Shown: positions 9,801-17,724 of the stretch, piece by piece
How the letters are laid out: every line of letters begins with the position of its first letter
How positions within the stretch are numbered: the first letter of the stretch is position 1
Origin: Kurthia massiliensis
Lineage (GTDB): Bacteria > Bacillota > Bacilli > Bacillales_A > Planococcaceae
Length of the DNA stretch: 64,000 nt
Assembly: GCF_000285555.1 (NCBI RefSeq)
Contig: NZ_HE610997.1
Span: forward strand, 97,555 to 161,554
Direction: 5' to 3'
The notes under the pieces: generated by a model
The model's input: only the letters and a program-made list of their open reading frames with translations
Databases searched by the model: none
What the model was told of the DNA's origin: nothing
Translations under genes and position numbers: made by a program

Positions 9801-10236
9801 TGAACAAACAGGCAAAACATATACAGCGAAAAAACAATCTGCATATCGTTTTGAAACATTTGCGCTAAAAGGAACATATAGTGTTTCAATTAAGTCATCA
9901 AGTCCATCAATCGGTCAACATGTGGCATTACGTTATTTCGTATCCCCAACACTTACAATGAATCAAACGTGGTTAATTGATCAAGGTGTACACGGTGCAT
10001 TTACGTTTGTAACGACCAACGATACGAAAACACAATTTACGTTATCTACGCAACATGGTATTGATAGTTCAAAAAATCAAACGTTTAAATTATATAACGA
10101 TCAACATGAACTTGTGAAAAAAGTTACTTTAAAAAAAGGCGATAAGACGCGTACATTTACGTACACAGTCAAAAAAGGAAACTATTACGTACGCTTAAAC
10201 GGAGCTGATATCCAAGTAACTGCCACACTTAAATAA
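6868..10236 (+). CDS. Large secreted repeat protein, family member 2 (1122 aa)
   Basis: An exported protein of unknown function with signal peptide MKKLMTLTLTAAVATSMIDV (cleavage probably near VMA|ED). Module A, residues ~35-325, has two beta-rich parts; landmarks are MKLMEVKDGQFDENG, KKGTYYVKVKG and FTYTVKKGRYSV. Module B, ~332-820, has hairpin repeats (LYKDGVLATG, LYRNGILEQG, YAFKDGSLIKG, LYYDHQLFTG) followed by helices. Module A then returns at ~822-1122 (MKLLDVQDGTFDGKG, EKGTYYMAVKGQ, FTYTVKKGNYYV). The A-B-A layout is an internal duplication. The KGTYYVKVKG/PxxTYHFKF pattern resembles pre-peptidase C-terminal or similar beta-sandwich surface domains, but I do not assign a named family. 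A GAAGGAG site precedes ATG 6868. Only 20 bases separate its stop from the third copy, so the two are probably co-transcribed. Confidence 0.75.
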   Translation: MKKLMTLTLTAAVATSMIDVPTVMAEDTTVTTPVSAYTDMKLMEVKDGQFDENGEAYFTLTIEQEGFYRLVGDNIDQYKTAITQNKEQLENATFQSASKLRILKKGTYYVKVKGTPNATYHFKFAERTFDMDQAWPISKKIAIPYYMEREAYATLELKDDKYIRFMGHSATSDKAVKALSLKNVATGETYIAKKISNYAFSSNAPDGTYHVDLVYTDEFKKNPIVGKLELRYTLAEHLPFNERVSSKTTAGETFTLNLEKDTKIQFTLMDPKGKKGNNQRFSIYDDQHRLVKRVHIQRDQASRMFTYTVKKGRYSVSADNTDIEALVKNVVDTNTKFKLKKNVLVHADTGKVVKGYQVYKEKLYKDGVLATGRVKYGKVPNMKLYRNGILEQGLYIAKDYKYAFKDGSLIKGNYTYETEMGVDAIFKDGVLTHLMELKDNTLYDNGKIHQGRYVLNTYAYDENEIDGTYLQLFINGKLATGYEEGTYQGETYMFKNGVTGESRFGFGNFYYDGKVYENGKPKSGYASVGGTLYYDHQLFTGTLNDRYYEKGIPQYYVMTKTYEQKVADTVALKSEIGHQSDEAVAQLLKEKTTDVLAYLDENESMIYDDYGHEVDDGIGSLYYDDPLNIARTIGGQLQQIDDVATQLGEAALETHELLQQRLKEIYKEFDLYYDNGALLDGEYEGNVYEDGELIGAALNIAYNETQTTFLTSGYGDIVKQKDEQAIKAQLQDYVDAVTKNINAANAIVKASQNPDYPKVDLYKESATSTINDSMKTFRFIKNVMNTYNAEANLAHLQEAMTAGFALLDKAIDFNELDEKAVYQDMKLLDVQDGTFDGKGYAYFKVDLTAAAGNYTFAGNDDVKSYTIFAAENPENVKQSQQLGATELRYLEKGTYYMAVKGQPNQPYHFKLKRRTYGVETMNVLNAASSDYDRTNVVKVPIYQTNQPNAKINLTANQHIQFLALPSDTTVIDALELTNEQTGKTYTAKKQSAYRFETFALKGTYSVSIKSSSPSIGQHVALRYFVSPTLTMNQTWLIDQGVHGAFTFVTTNDTKTQFTLSTQHGIDSSKNQTFKLYNDQHELVKKVTLKKGDKTRTFTYTVKKGNYYVRLNGADIQVTATLK

Positions 10237-10256
10237 AAGGAGATGAAGAAGCGGGA

Positions 10257-12289
10257 ATGAAAAAAATAATCACTTTAACGCTTTCTGCAGCTATCGCAAC
10301 ATCTGTTGTTGAGGTACCAGTTGCGTCTGCAGAAACAGCAGTAGCAACGACGGCGTCAGCTTATATGCCGATGCAATTATTAGAAGTAAAAGATGGACAA
10401 TTTGATAAAAATGGCTATGCCTACTTCAAATTAAACATTCCGCAAGAAGGATTTTATCGACTTGTCGGCAACAAGACAAAGCAATACGAAACAGCCGTAA
10501 CAATGAGTGAAGCAACGTTAAAAATCGAACCGGTTCAAGCCGCTTCTAAATTACGCACACTTAAAAAAGGAACGTATTATGTGAAAGTCAAAGGCACGCC
10601 AAACGCAACGTATCACTTCAAATTTGCTGAGCGTACATTTGATATGGATCAAGTGTGGTCTGTGAGTACTCGTCCGCAGAATAATCAAATCGATTTTCCA
10701 TACTACACAGAACGCAAAACAAGTGCCAAAATTCAATTAACAGATGACAAACATATACGCTTTATTAATCATACTGTTGAAAAAGCAGACGCAGTAAAAG
10801 CACTCAAACTTAGAAACATCGATAACGGTAAAATATATACCGCAAAAAAACTTTCAGAGTATACATTTTCTTCAAATGCACCAAACGGGACATATGAAGT
10901 AAGTCTTGTGTTAACAGATGCTTTTATTAAAAACCCATACGTCGGAAAAATGAAAATCAGATATGAATTAAGTGAACACCTTCCATTAAATTCGACGGTC
11001 GCATCTACATCTTTAGAAAGCGCTTCGTATACATTTAATCTGAAAAAAGATACAAAAATACAATTTACGTTAATGGATCCGAAAGGGAAAAAGGGCAATA
11101 ATCAAAGATTTTCATTATACGATGATCAACATCGCCTCATAAAGCGTGTGCATATTCAACCAGACCAATCTTCTCGTTCGTTTACGTATACCGTTAAAAA
11201 AGGACGCTATAGTGTCACACTTTCACATAATGTAGAATTGAATACGTTAATCGTCAACGGTTCTGACACAAATTCGGCGTTCAAGCTTAAAAACAATTCC
11301 CTTGTTTATAAGGCTACAGGAAAGGTTGTTAAAGGCTATCAAGTATATAAAGAAAAGTTGTACAAAGATGGCAAGCTAACAACCGGTCGCATTAAATATG
11401 GTAAAGTGCCAAATATGAAACTGTACCGTAACGGCGTCCTTGAAAAAGGAATTTACATTTCAAAAGGTTATAAGTATGCCTTTAAAGATGGTTCGCTCAT
11501 TCAAGGTGATTATGAATACGAAGATGAGACAGGATTAAGAACGAACGCCCTTTTTAAAAACGGGGTTCTGACACATTTATTAGAATTAAAAAACGGCGCT
11601 ACACGTCTGTACGATAATGGTAGCTTGCATAAAGGTCGTTACGTATTCAATATGTATGATGGATTAGGCAGTCGCAGCAACATCGATTTAAGACTATTCA
11701 TTAACGGGAAATTAGCAACTGGCTACGAAAAGCTACGTATAACGATGAAACGTATATGTTTAAAGACGGTGAAGTTCGTCAAGGCAAACGGTTTTATTAT
11801 GACGGCAAAGTATACGGAAGTGGAAAGCCAAAAAGTGGCTATGTCCAAATAGATGATACATTGTATTACAAACATAAATTGTTTACAGGTGTAAATAACA
11901 AACGCTACTACGAAAATGGCATTCATCAATATTATTTAACAACAAAAGCATACGAAGATAAAGTACAAGAAGCAGCAGATTTAAAAGCGCAAATTGGACA
12001 GCAATCTAATGAAGTAATTGCTAAGTTATTAAAAGAAAAAGTCGAAGCAGTGTTTGCCGATTTAGATGACCGAAATAAACAAGAGCATATATATGATGAT
12101 TACGGCAATGCTAAATACGACGATGTAGGATATAAATACTATGAAAACTCATCAAACATTGCTAAAACAATTGTGAAACAGCTAGAAACAATCGATGAAG
12201 TGACAAAGCAATTAGACGGAGCTGCTGAAGAAACGCATCAGTTATTACAACAACGTATTGAAAATATACGAGAAACATTTAAATACTAA
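10257..12289 (+). pseudogene. Secreted repeat protein, family member 3, frameshifted
   Basis: A third paralogue, split into frames 10257-11852 and 11756-12289. It has a signal peptide (MKKIITLTLSAAIATSVVEV), module A at ~35-330, then the module B hairpin repeats from ~336. At LFINGKLATGYE the frame is lost (around 11727-11731, gaaaagct). One extra A would give GYE-K-A-T-Y-N-D-E-T-Y-M-F-K-D-G, matching the paralogues. The second frame then carries YYDGKVYGSGKPKSGY, LYYKHKLFTG and the helical part. It stops at ENIRETFKY, where paralogues 1 and 2 continue with YYDNG, so the gene is also shorter at its 3' end. Translation may be coupled to the upstream gene: AAGGAGATG lies just after that stop, and a 5-codon mini-ORF (10243-10260) overlaps ATG 10257. 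The cause may be real inactivation, phase variation or a homopolymer error. Confidence 0.75.
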
Positions 12290-12296
12290 TAACCAC

Positions 12297-12330
12297 AAAA
12301 AAGCTAGCGCATTTCGCGCTAGCTTTTTTG
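12297..12330 (+). terminator. Terminator ending the secreted paralogue locus
   Basis: A-run, AAGCTAGCGC stem, 5-nt loop, GCGCTAGCTT stem, T-run. It also sits at the 3' end of the convergent PTS-like gene and can serve both strands. Confidence 0.85.
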
Positions 12331-12332
12331 TA

Positions 12333-13367
12333 TTATTCGTAATCTACTTTGTAATCGTTTGCTTTGATCCAATTGAATTTTTTCTCGAAAATTTTCAGGA
12401 ATGTTAAGTTTAGAACGATTGGTAGTACGATAAATAATACTGTTGTAACGATGACGTTGTAGCTTGTCCATCCTTCAAGTGAAAGATATTTAAGTGGTCC
12501 AACGAAACCTGCAAGACCGAAGCCTGCTGAATATGGGTCGCCGACGATTTTAAATACGCCAGCAAGTGCGCCGAGAATACCCGCCGTAATGATGGCTGGG
12601 AAGGCAATTTTAGGTTTCATAAAGAAGTTACGCATTTGAATTTTAGCTGATGCAATGTGCGCAAGTGCTGTACCTAAGTTGTTTGCGCGGTAAGAAGCGA
12701 TAGCCATACCAACACCTGATGCACATACACCAAGGTTTGCTGCGCCTGCACCGATACCAGAAAGCATGATGACTGTTGCAACACCGATTGTTGAAATTGG
12801 TGAAAGAATTAAGATTGAGAAAATCATTGCTAGTAGTGCACCCATTAAGATTGGTTGTAGTTCTGTTACATACTCGATCCCTACGCCAACGTAGTCAGCG
12901 CCTGTTTTTACATAAGGTAGGATTGTCATACCGACAAGACCTGGGATAAACATTGATAGTGCTGGCATTGCAAGTAATGTCCAGTCTTTTAATTTGTTGC
13001 CTAAAAATTGAACGAATGCTGTTGCAAGTGCTGCTGTGATACCGATGTTGATAACAACGCCGATACCAGCCATTGTCATGCCTTTATCTGTGAAAGTAAC
13101 AACACCAGAGCCAACCATTGTTGCTAAACCGATTGAACACATTTGAATCGGTGATAATTTAAATTGGATCCCGACCATTACGCCGATGACAAGTGGTAAA
13201 CAACTCATTGCGAGTACTGATATATTTAAAATCGTTGGTAAGATTGGAACGTTCGGATAATGTGCGATAATTAATTTTAGAATCTCTCCGACAAGGGCGT
13301 TGGGGATTAAGCATACAACGATCCCAAGGCTCATGCCTGTAAGAAGCTTACTAAAAAAATCTTTCAT
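12333..13367 (-). CDS. PTS EIIC-like membrane transporter (PTS_EIIC_2 family)
   Basis: A 344-aa polytopic membrane protein with about nine to ten hydrophobic segments. Its sequence (LPTILNISVLAMSCLPLVIGVMVG, GSGVVTF, ASYRANNLGTALAHIASAKIQM) fits the PF13303-type 'PTS sugar transporter subunit IIC' family. No IIA or IIB domain is fused or adjacent, so phosphotransferase coupling is doubtful and the substrate is unknown. The start at 13367 is preceded on the minus strand by GAAGGGAAATG. It is monocistronic, and the 3' end uses the terminator at 12297-12330. The 390-base region between this start and the divergent flavoprotein start (13758) contains no other gene, only AT-rich promoter DNA and a small palindrome near 13673. 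Confidence 0.75.
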   Translation of the reverse strand: MKDFFSKLLTGMSLGIVVCLIPNALVGEILKLIIAHYPNVPILPTILNISVLAMSCLPLVIGVMVGIQFKLSPIQMCSIGLATMVGSGVVTFTDKGMTMAGIGVVINIGITAALATAFVQFLGNKLKDWTLLAMPALSMFIPGLVGMTILPYVKTGADYVGVGIEYVTELQPILMGALLAMIFSILILSPISTIGVATVIMLSGIGAGAANLGVCASGVGMAIASYRANNLGTALAHIASAKIQMRNFFMKPKIAFPAIITAGILGALAGVFKIVGDPYSAGFGLAGFVGPLKYLSLEGWTSYNVIVTTVLFIVLPIVLNLTFLKIFEKKFNWIKANDYKVDYE

Positions 13368-13757
13368 ATAATCATTTCCCTTCGACTTACAATTCGTTTG
13401 AAGTAAGTAGTTTGTTTTATTAAGTGACTTCAGTATAGAAAGATTTTAATTGCGCGTCAATATTGAATTTTCTAAAAATTCAGCTTATTTTACATAAAAC
13501 AGATTGTAAGCGTTCTCTTTTAGATAATATTCGTCAAAATAACGAGTATTTTTTGGAGAAAAATGCGATATATTGCATTTTGAAAACCCCTTTATTTCAA
13601 ATAAAGCCCAATTAAATCAATAGAATCTAGCGATATTTTACAAACAGCACACTTTATTGATGTAAAATTAACATTTTGTTTCCATAAAATGTATAAAACA
13701 TTGTATGATACACGTAACGTGATATTCACGATTGCAAAAATGACAGGGGGAGATTAC

Positions 13758-14717
13758 ATGAAAACACGCATTACAGAACTATTTGGCATTGAGAAACCGA
13801 TTATTCAAGGGGGGCTTGCTTATTTAGCGTACGCAGACTTAGCAGCAGCTGTATCAAATGCTGGGGGATTAGGACAAGTAACGGCGCTCAGTTTACCAGA
13901 TGCAGAAGCACTACGTCGTGAAATTCAGCGCACACGTAATTTAACAGACAAACCATTTGGGGTCAATATCGCAATGGGGCTACATGGAAGCGGGTATGAA
14001 TCGTTTGTCCAAGTCGCAATTGAAGAAAATGTATCTGTCGTATCGATCACAGGTGGTAATCCAGCGACTGTATTAAATATGTTAAAACATACACCGATTA
14101 AAAAAATTGTGCTCGTTGCTGGGGTACGCCAAGCACAAAAAGCAGAAGAATTAGGGGCAGATGCGGTAATTGTTGTTGGACAAGAAGGTGGCGGTCATTT
14201 AGGACGTGATGATCTCGGCACAATGGTGTTGACGCCTCGTGTAGTGGATTCTGTATCTATTCCGGTTATTGCCTCTGGTGGTATTGGAGACGGGCGTGGA
14301 CTTGCTGCAGGGCTTGCGCTCGGTGCAGAAGGAATTGAAATGGGAACACGCTTTATTGCGACGAAAGAATGTATAGATGCTTCAGCTTATTATAAGAAGT
14401 TATTATTAGAAAGCGATGAACAAAATACTGTCGTTGTCAAACGCTCTATCGGCGGACCGGCTCGTGTCATTCATAATGCATTTGCAGAAGAAATTTTAAC
14501 GATTGAACAACAAAATCCAACGTATGAAGCGTTAAAAGAGCATATTAGCGGTCGTGCAAATAGACGTCTTGCGATCGATGGAAAACCAAATGGCATGGGT
14601 TACGCAGGTCAAGTCGTCGGTTTAATTAACGATGTCCCGTCTGTGGCAGAACTATTTGAAAGAATTGAAAAAGAGTATAAAACCGTTATGCAAAAGTTTT
14701 CTGAAATTTCTTTCTAA
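13758..14717 (+). CDS. Nitronate monooxygenase / FabK-like flavoprotein (2-nitropropane dioxygenase family)
   Basis: A 319-aa TIM-barrel FMN enzyme. Family signatures are present: KPIIQGGLAY at the N-terminus, NAGGLGQVTA, KPFGVNIAMG, VVGQEGGGHLGRDD and VIASGGIGDGRGLAAGLALGAEGIEMGTRF, which make up the phosphate- and FMN-binding loops. The GGHLG segment with a His fits nitronate monooxygenases or FabK-type enoyl-ACP reductases; these cannot be separated safely by eye. I take ATG 13758 (ribosome site AGGGGGAG), not an in-frame ATG at 13689 that has no site. It is monocistronic, with the SAM riboswitch leader starting 58 bases after the stop. Confidence 0.85.
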   Translation: MKTRITELFGIEKPIIQGGLAYLAYADLAAAVSNAGGLGQVTALSLPDAEALRREIQRTRNLTDKPFGVNIAMGLHGSGYESFVQVAIEENVSVVSITGGNPATVLNMLKHTPIKKIVLVAGVRQAQKAEELGADAVIVVGQEGGGHLGRDDLGTMVLTPRVVDSVSIPVIASGGIGDGRGLAAGLALGAEGIEMGTRFIATKECIDASAYYKKLLLESDEQNTVVVKRSIGGPARVIHNAFAEEILTIEQQNPTYEALKEHISGRANRRLAIDGKPNGMGYAGQVVGLINDVPSVAELFERIEKEYKTVMQKFSEISF

Positions 14718-14775
14718 AAATACTTGAAATTCCTAGTGGAATACTGTAATATAAATATCAACAACTAAACCAAAT

Positions 14776-14930
14776 TCTTATCAAGAGCGTTGGAGGGACT
14801 GGCCCGATGAAAACGCAGCAACAGACTCGTGCAGTACTGTGCTAATTCCTGTAGCATCATTTGCTAAAAGATGAGAAGAGAACGGATCCCATTTGATACC
14901 AACCTCTTCTTATCGAGAAGAGGTTTTTTG
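14776..14930 (+). promoter_or_regulatory. SAM-I (S-box) riboswitch with intrinsic terminator, no gene downstream
   Basis: The aptamer spans about 14776-14878. P1 pairs TCTTATC (14776-14782) with GATGAGA (about 14870-14877). The S-box core GAGGGACTGGCCCGATGA is followed by GCAGCAAC, and the P3 segment GTGCTAATTCCTG is intact. The expression platform is a 10-bp hairpin, AACCTCTTCT/AGAAGAGGTT at 14901-14925, with T-run to 14929. The 3' strand of P1 plus its tail (14869-14880) can instead pair with CTCTTCTTATC in the terminator's 5' arm. That gives the usual antiterminator: SAM bound would mean termination. Downstream on this strand there is no recognisable methionine, cysteine or transport gene before the next terminator at 15050-15087. 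Confidence 0.9.
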
Positions 14931-15049
14931 TTTAACCTTCTCATTTGAAGCGATATCGTTTATTGAAAGGAAACTCATTCGTTTCATATCGGCTCATATG
15001 CCACAACCTAACAATATGCAGTCATTTCTGCTAATAGCCCATTCGCGTA
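14931..15049 (+). other. Short riboswitch-controlled transcript region without a recognised gene
   Basis: About 120 bases lie between the riboswitch terminator and the next hairpin. A 60-codon open frame starts inside the terminator region (14893) but has no ribosome site and no family resemblance. A GAAAGGAA followed by a frame holding MPQPNNMQSFLLIAHSR is also unconvincing. It could be the scar of a deleted S-box-regulated gene, or the body of a small RNA. Confidence 0.4.
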
Positions 15050-15087
15050 AAAACACCCGCTCCAGTCATTTCTGAAGCGGGTGTTTT
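15050..15087. terminator. Bidirectional terminator upstream of dctA 3' end
   Basis: AAAACACCCGCT and AGCGGGTGTTTT form a 12-bp stem with a 14-nt loop. It closes the riboswitch transcript on the plus strand and may also back up the minus-strand symporter gene. Confidence 0.8.
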
Positions 15088-15130
15088 ATATTTAGCAATA
15101 AAAAAGAACCGCCGAAGCGATTCTTTTGTG

Positions 15131-16423
15131 TTAATGTTCTGTACTGTGACGAAGTGCTTTTTCTTCTTTTAACTCTTCTACTAGTAAATCATGTTGTTTT
15201 GGATCAAATTCATTTTCCCATTTGGCTACAACGATTGTTGCCACTGAGTTCCCAATAATATTTGTAATGGCGCGTGCTTCTGACATAAAGCGATCCACAC
15301 CAATTAATAGGGCAATACCCGCTACTGGAATCATTGGGAATGCTGCAAGTGTCGCAGCTAATGTAATAAAGCCTGCTCCTGTAACACCGGCAGCCCCTTT
15401 TGATGTCACCATTAAAATTAATAGTAAATAAATTTGTTGCCAAATTGATAAGTCGACGTTATATACTTGCGCGATAAACATTGCAGCCATTGATAAGTAA
15501 ATGGCGGTGCCGTCTAAGTTAAATGAATAACCAGTCGGTACGACAAGACCAACGACTTGTTTCGAACAACCGAAACGTTCTAACTTTTTCATAATTAATG
15601 GTAGTGCTGATTCAGAAGAAGATGTACCAAGTACGATGAGTAATTCATTTTTAATATATCCAAGGAATTTAAATATATTTACTTTCGCATATAGTTTTAA
15701 TACAAGTCCTAATACAATAAAGATAAATAGCGCCATCGTTACGTATACACTCAACATTAATTGACCTAAGTTTAATAATGATTTCATACCAAAGTTTCCG
15801 ATTGTATAAGCCATTGCACCAAATGCAGCGAATGGAGAGAACTTCATGACCATACCAACGATTTTAAAGAAAATTTGAGAAGCTTGTTCGCAAAGGTGAA
15901 TTACTTGTTCCACAGGCTCACCGATAGAAGCAGCGGCTAAACCGAAGAAGACGGCACATACGAGAACGGGTAGTAGTTCACCGTTCGCAATCGCACCGAA
16001 GAAGTTTTCCGGTAAGATGTTCATAATGAAGCCCGTTAGTGTATTATCAGCGCTTTCTGCAGCTTCTGTATATTGACTAATATCAGCGCCTTTATCTAAT
16101 TTTGATAAATCAACACCGTATCCTGGTTTCGTAATATGCACGACGATAAAGCCAATTGCAAGTGCGATTGTGGACATGACTTCAAAATAAATGAGCGCTT
16201 TTAAGCCGATCGAGCCGACTTTTTTCATATTGCCCATGCCACCAATACCTGTTACGACTGTCAGGAAGATAATTGGTGCGATTAACATTTTAATTAATTT
16301 GACGAAGATATCTGCTAAAATTTTTAGCTGTGCGCCAAAGCTAGGGAAGACCGCCCCCACGATAATCCCTAAAATAATGGCGATGACAACTTGAACAGTT
16401 AAGTTACGTAAGTTGAATTTCAT
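15131..16423 (-). CDS. dctA: C4-dicarboxylate:cation symporter DctA
   Basis: A 430-aa member of the dicarboxylate/amino acid:cation symporter (DAACS) family, predicted to import succinate, fumarate and malate. The re-entrant loop serines are present in GTSSSESALP, the cation/substrate motif in YSFNLDGTAIY, and the C-terminal signature in DRFMSEARAITNIIGNSVATIVVAKWENEFD. These fit DctA better than the glutamate branch. The ATG at 16423 lies 8 bases from AAGGGG; the in-frame TTG at 16429 is too close to that site. A C4-dicarboxylate binding protein and two-component system sit at 20.3-23.7 kb. DctS/DctR is therefore the likely controller, although four PHA genes and a secreted-protein gene lie between them. 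Confidence 0.85.
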   Translation of the reverse strand: MKFNLRNLTVQVVIAIILGIIVGAVFPSFGAQLKILADIFVKLIKMLIAPIIFLTVVTGIGGMGNMKKVGSIGLKALIYFEVMSTIALAIGFIVVHITKPGYGVDLSKLDKGADISQYTEAAESADNTLTGFIMNILPENFFGAIANGELLPVLVCAVFFGLAAASIGEPVEQVIHLCEQASQIFFKIVGMVMKFSPFAAFGAMAYTIGNFGMKSLLNLGQLMLSVYVTMALFIFIVLGLVLKLYAKVNIFKFLGYIKNELLIVLGTSSSESALPLIMKKLERFGCSKQVVGLVVPTGYSFNLDGTAIYLSMAAMFIAQVYNVDLSIWQQIYLLLILMVTSKGAAGVTGAGFITLAATLAAFPMIPVAGIALLIGVDRFMSEARAITNIIGNSVATIVVAKWENEFDPKQHDLLVEELKEEKALRHSTEH

Positions 16424-16542
16424 CCTCAAAACCCCTTTGTTTGTATAAAACTTTTATATAGATAATGTACGATACATTAAGAATGTTGAGAATATTCTGG
16501 TCATAATGTTTATTTTGGTCTTTTTGGTCTTTTTTTGAACAT

Positions 16543-16569
16543 AAAAAAAGAGCCCATAACGGACTCTTC
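16543..16569 (-). terminator. Terminator of phaP
   Basis: Read on the minus strand: AAGAGTCC, loop, GGGCTCTT, then a T-run. It directly follows the phasin stop codon. Confidence 0.7.
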
Positions 16570-16574
16570 GGCAA

Positions 16575-17096
16575 TTAGCGTACGAAAGGTACTGTTGGAA
16601 TTGAAGGAACTGACTCTAAAAGTGTTTTGTGGTTTTCTTTTAATTTAGATGTTAGGTCTTCAATGTTTGCAAGTGCTTTTTCACGCTCTTCTTTTTGTTG
16701 GTGAAGCGTTGTGTTAATCGCTTTTTCCCATTCGTTTTGCGCGTTGCGGATATATTCTACAACAGCGTGGTTTGGACGCCAAGAAAGTTCTTGTGCTTGT
16801 TCAGTAACTTGTTTTAACGTATCGAACCATGCAGAGAATTGTGCATTTTGTGCTGGTGTTGTCACAGCTTCAAATGAAGTTGTGACTTGTTTTTGCCATT
16901 CTTTGATTGCTTGGTTTGATTTTTCTTCAATTACTGTGTAAGAGTTTAACGCTTGATCTAATGTAGACTTTTGTGAAGCAATTGCTTCTACTGCGCGTTT
17001 TTCAGTGTCTTCTTGTACTGTATTGATTGCTTTCACAGTGTTTAACCAGTTATCCCAAATAAGATCTACGCTTTTCGTTAATAGTTCGTTTGCCAT
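16575..17096 (-). CDS. phaP: Phasin-like PHA granule protein PhaP (Bacillus type)
   Basis: A 173-aa hydrophilic, almost entirely helical protein (MANELLTKSVDLIWDNWLNTVKAINTVQ...), with long amphipathic and coiled-coil-prone stretches and a Pro-rich end (PSIPTVPFVR). Identity rests on this pattern plus position: it forms the phaP-phaQ arm divergent from phaR-phaC, as in Bacillus megaterium. Phasins coat polyhydroxyalkanoate granules and control their size. The ATG at 17096 has the strong site GGGAGGAA. A longer frame starting at 17123 would include the ribosome site itself and is rejected. Confidence 0.85.
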   Translation of the reverse strand: MANELLTKSVDLIWDNWLNTVKAINTVQEDTEKRAVEAIASQKSTLDQALNSYTVIEEKSNQAIKEWQKQVTTSFEAVTTPAQNAQFSAWFDTLKQVTEQAQELSWRPNHAVVEYIRNAQNEWEKAINTTLHQQKEEREKALANIEDLTSKLKENHKTLLESVPSIPTVPFVR

Positions 17097-17159
17097 TATA
17101 AATTCCTCCCTAGTAGTGGTCATGTTTTTTTGTAAAGCATGAGCGGGGAGTCTTGGCTG

Positions 17160-17555
17160 CTAATCGTCGTTGTTGTCCGCTTCATCCGGTTTCTTTGGCG
17201 TTGGCATGCCGAAAAGAAATGGATTATACAATTTGAAGAAGTTCGTTAGTAGCTGTTGGAATTCATCGAATGAGCCAGCCCACAAGTCTAAATATTTTAG
17301 ACCTTCTTCTGTAATTGCGTAAATGCGTTTGGCTGGCCCATTTTCATCAGTATTCCATTCAGACGTGACTAACGCATCTTTTTCTAGTTGTCTTAAAATA
17401 CGATAAAAGTTCCCTCGGTCAACGGAATCGATGCCGAAAGATGTGAGCTTTTCCATGAGCTCGTAGCCATATGCATTAATATCACGCAAATGCAGTAAAA
17501 TTACCGGTACAAGAAAATTTTTCGGTGCACCAATATGTGGCTTTTTGGCGTTCAT
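17160..17555 (-). CDS. phaQ: PadR-family regulator PhaQ
   Basis: A 131-aa winged-helix repressor. It begins MNAKKPHIGAPKNFLVPVILLHLRDINAYGYELMEKL, continues with the recognition region VDRGNFYRILRQLEKDALV, and has the wing ENGPAKRIYAITEEGLKYL; all are PadR hallmarks. In B. megaterium PhaQ senses PHA and represses phaP, and the gene order phaQ-phaP here is the same. Start: AGGTGATGG lies at the right distance from the ATG at 17555; GTG 17564 and ATG 17561 are alternatives that overlap the site. Its C-terminus is acidic. The 169-base space to phaR should hold the operator. Confidence 0.85.
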   Translation of the reverse strand: MNAKKPHIGAPKNFLVPVILLHLRDINAYGYELMEKLTSFGIDSVDRGNFYRILRQLEKDALVTSEWNTDENGPAKRIYAITEEGLKYLDLWAGSFDEFQQLLTNFFKLYNPFLFGMPTPKKPDEADNNDD

Positions 17556-17724
17556 ATCCATCACCTATCTTCAAATTACTTATAAGTGTAATTTACACCT
17601 ATGTGCAAAATGTGTCAAGTGTTTTCTGATATTTACACCCAACTTGTAAAAATAATTGAAATAATTGAAGAATATGGTAAAGTTGGAATTGTGAAATGAT
17701 TTTATTGATAGAGGAGGAATTTTC

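Noticed and set aside
14893..15075. 60-codon frame right behind the SAM riboswitch
   Set aside because: It starts inside the riboswitch terminator region, lacks a ribosome site and ends inside the next terminator; not supported as the riboswitch cargo.
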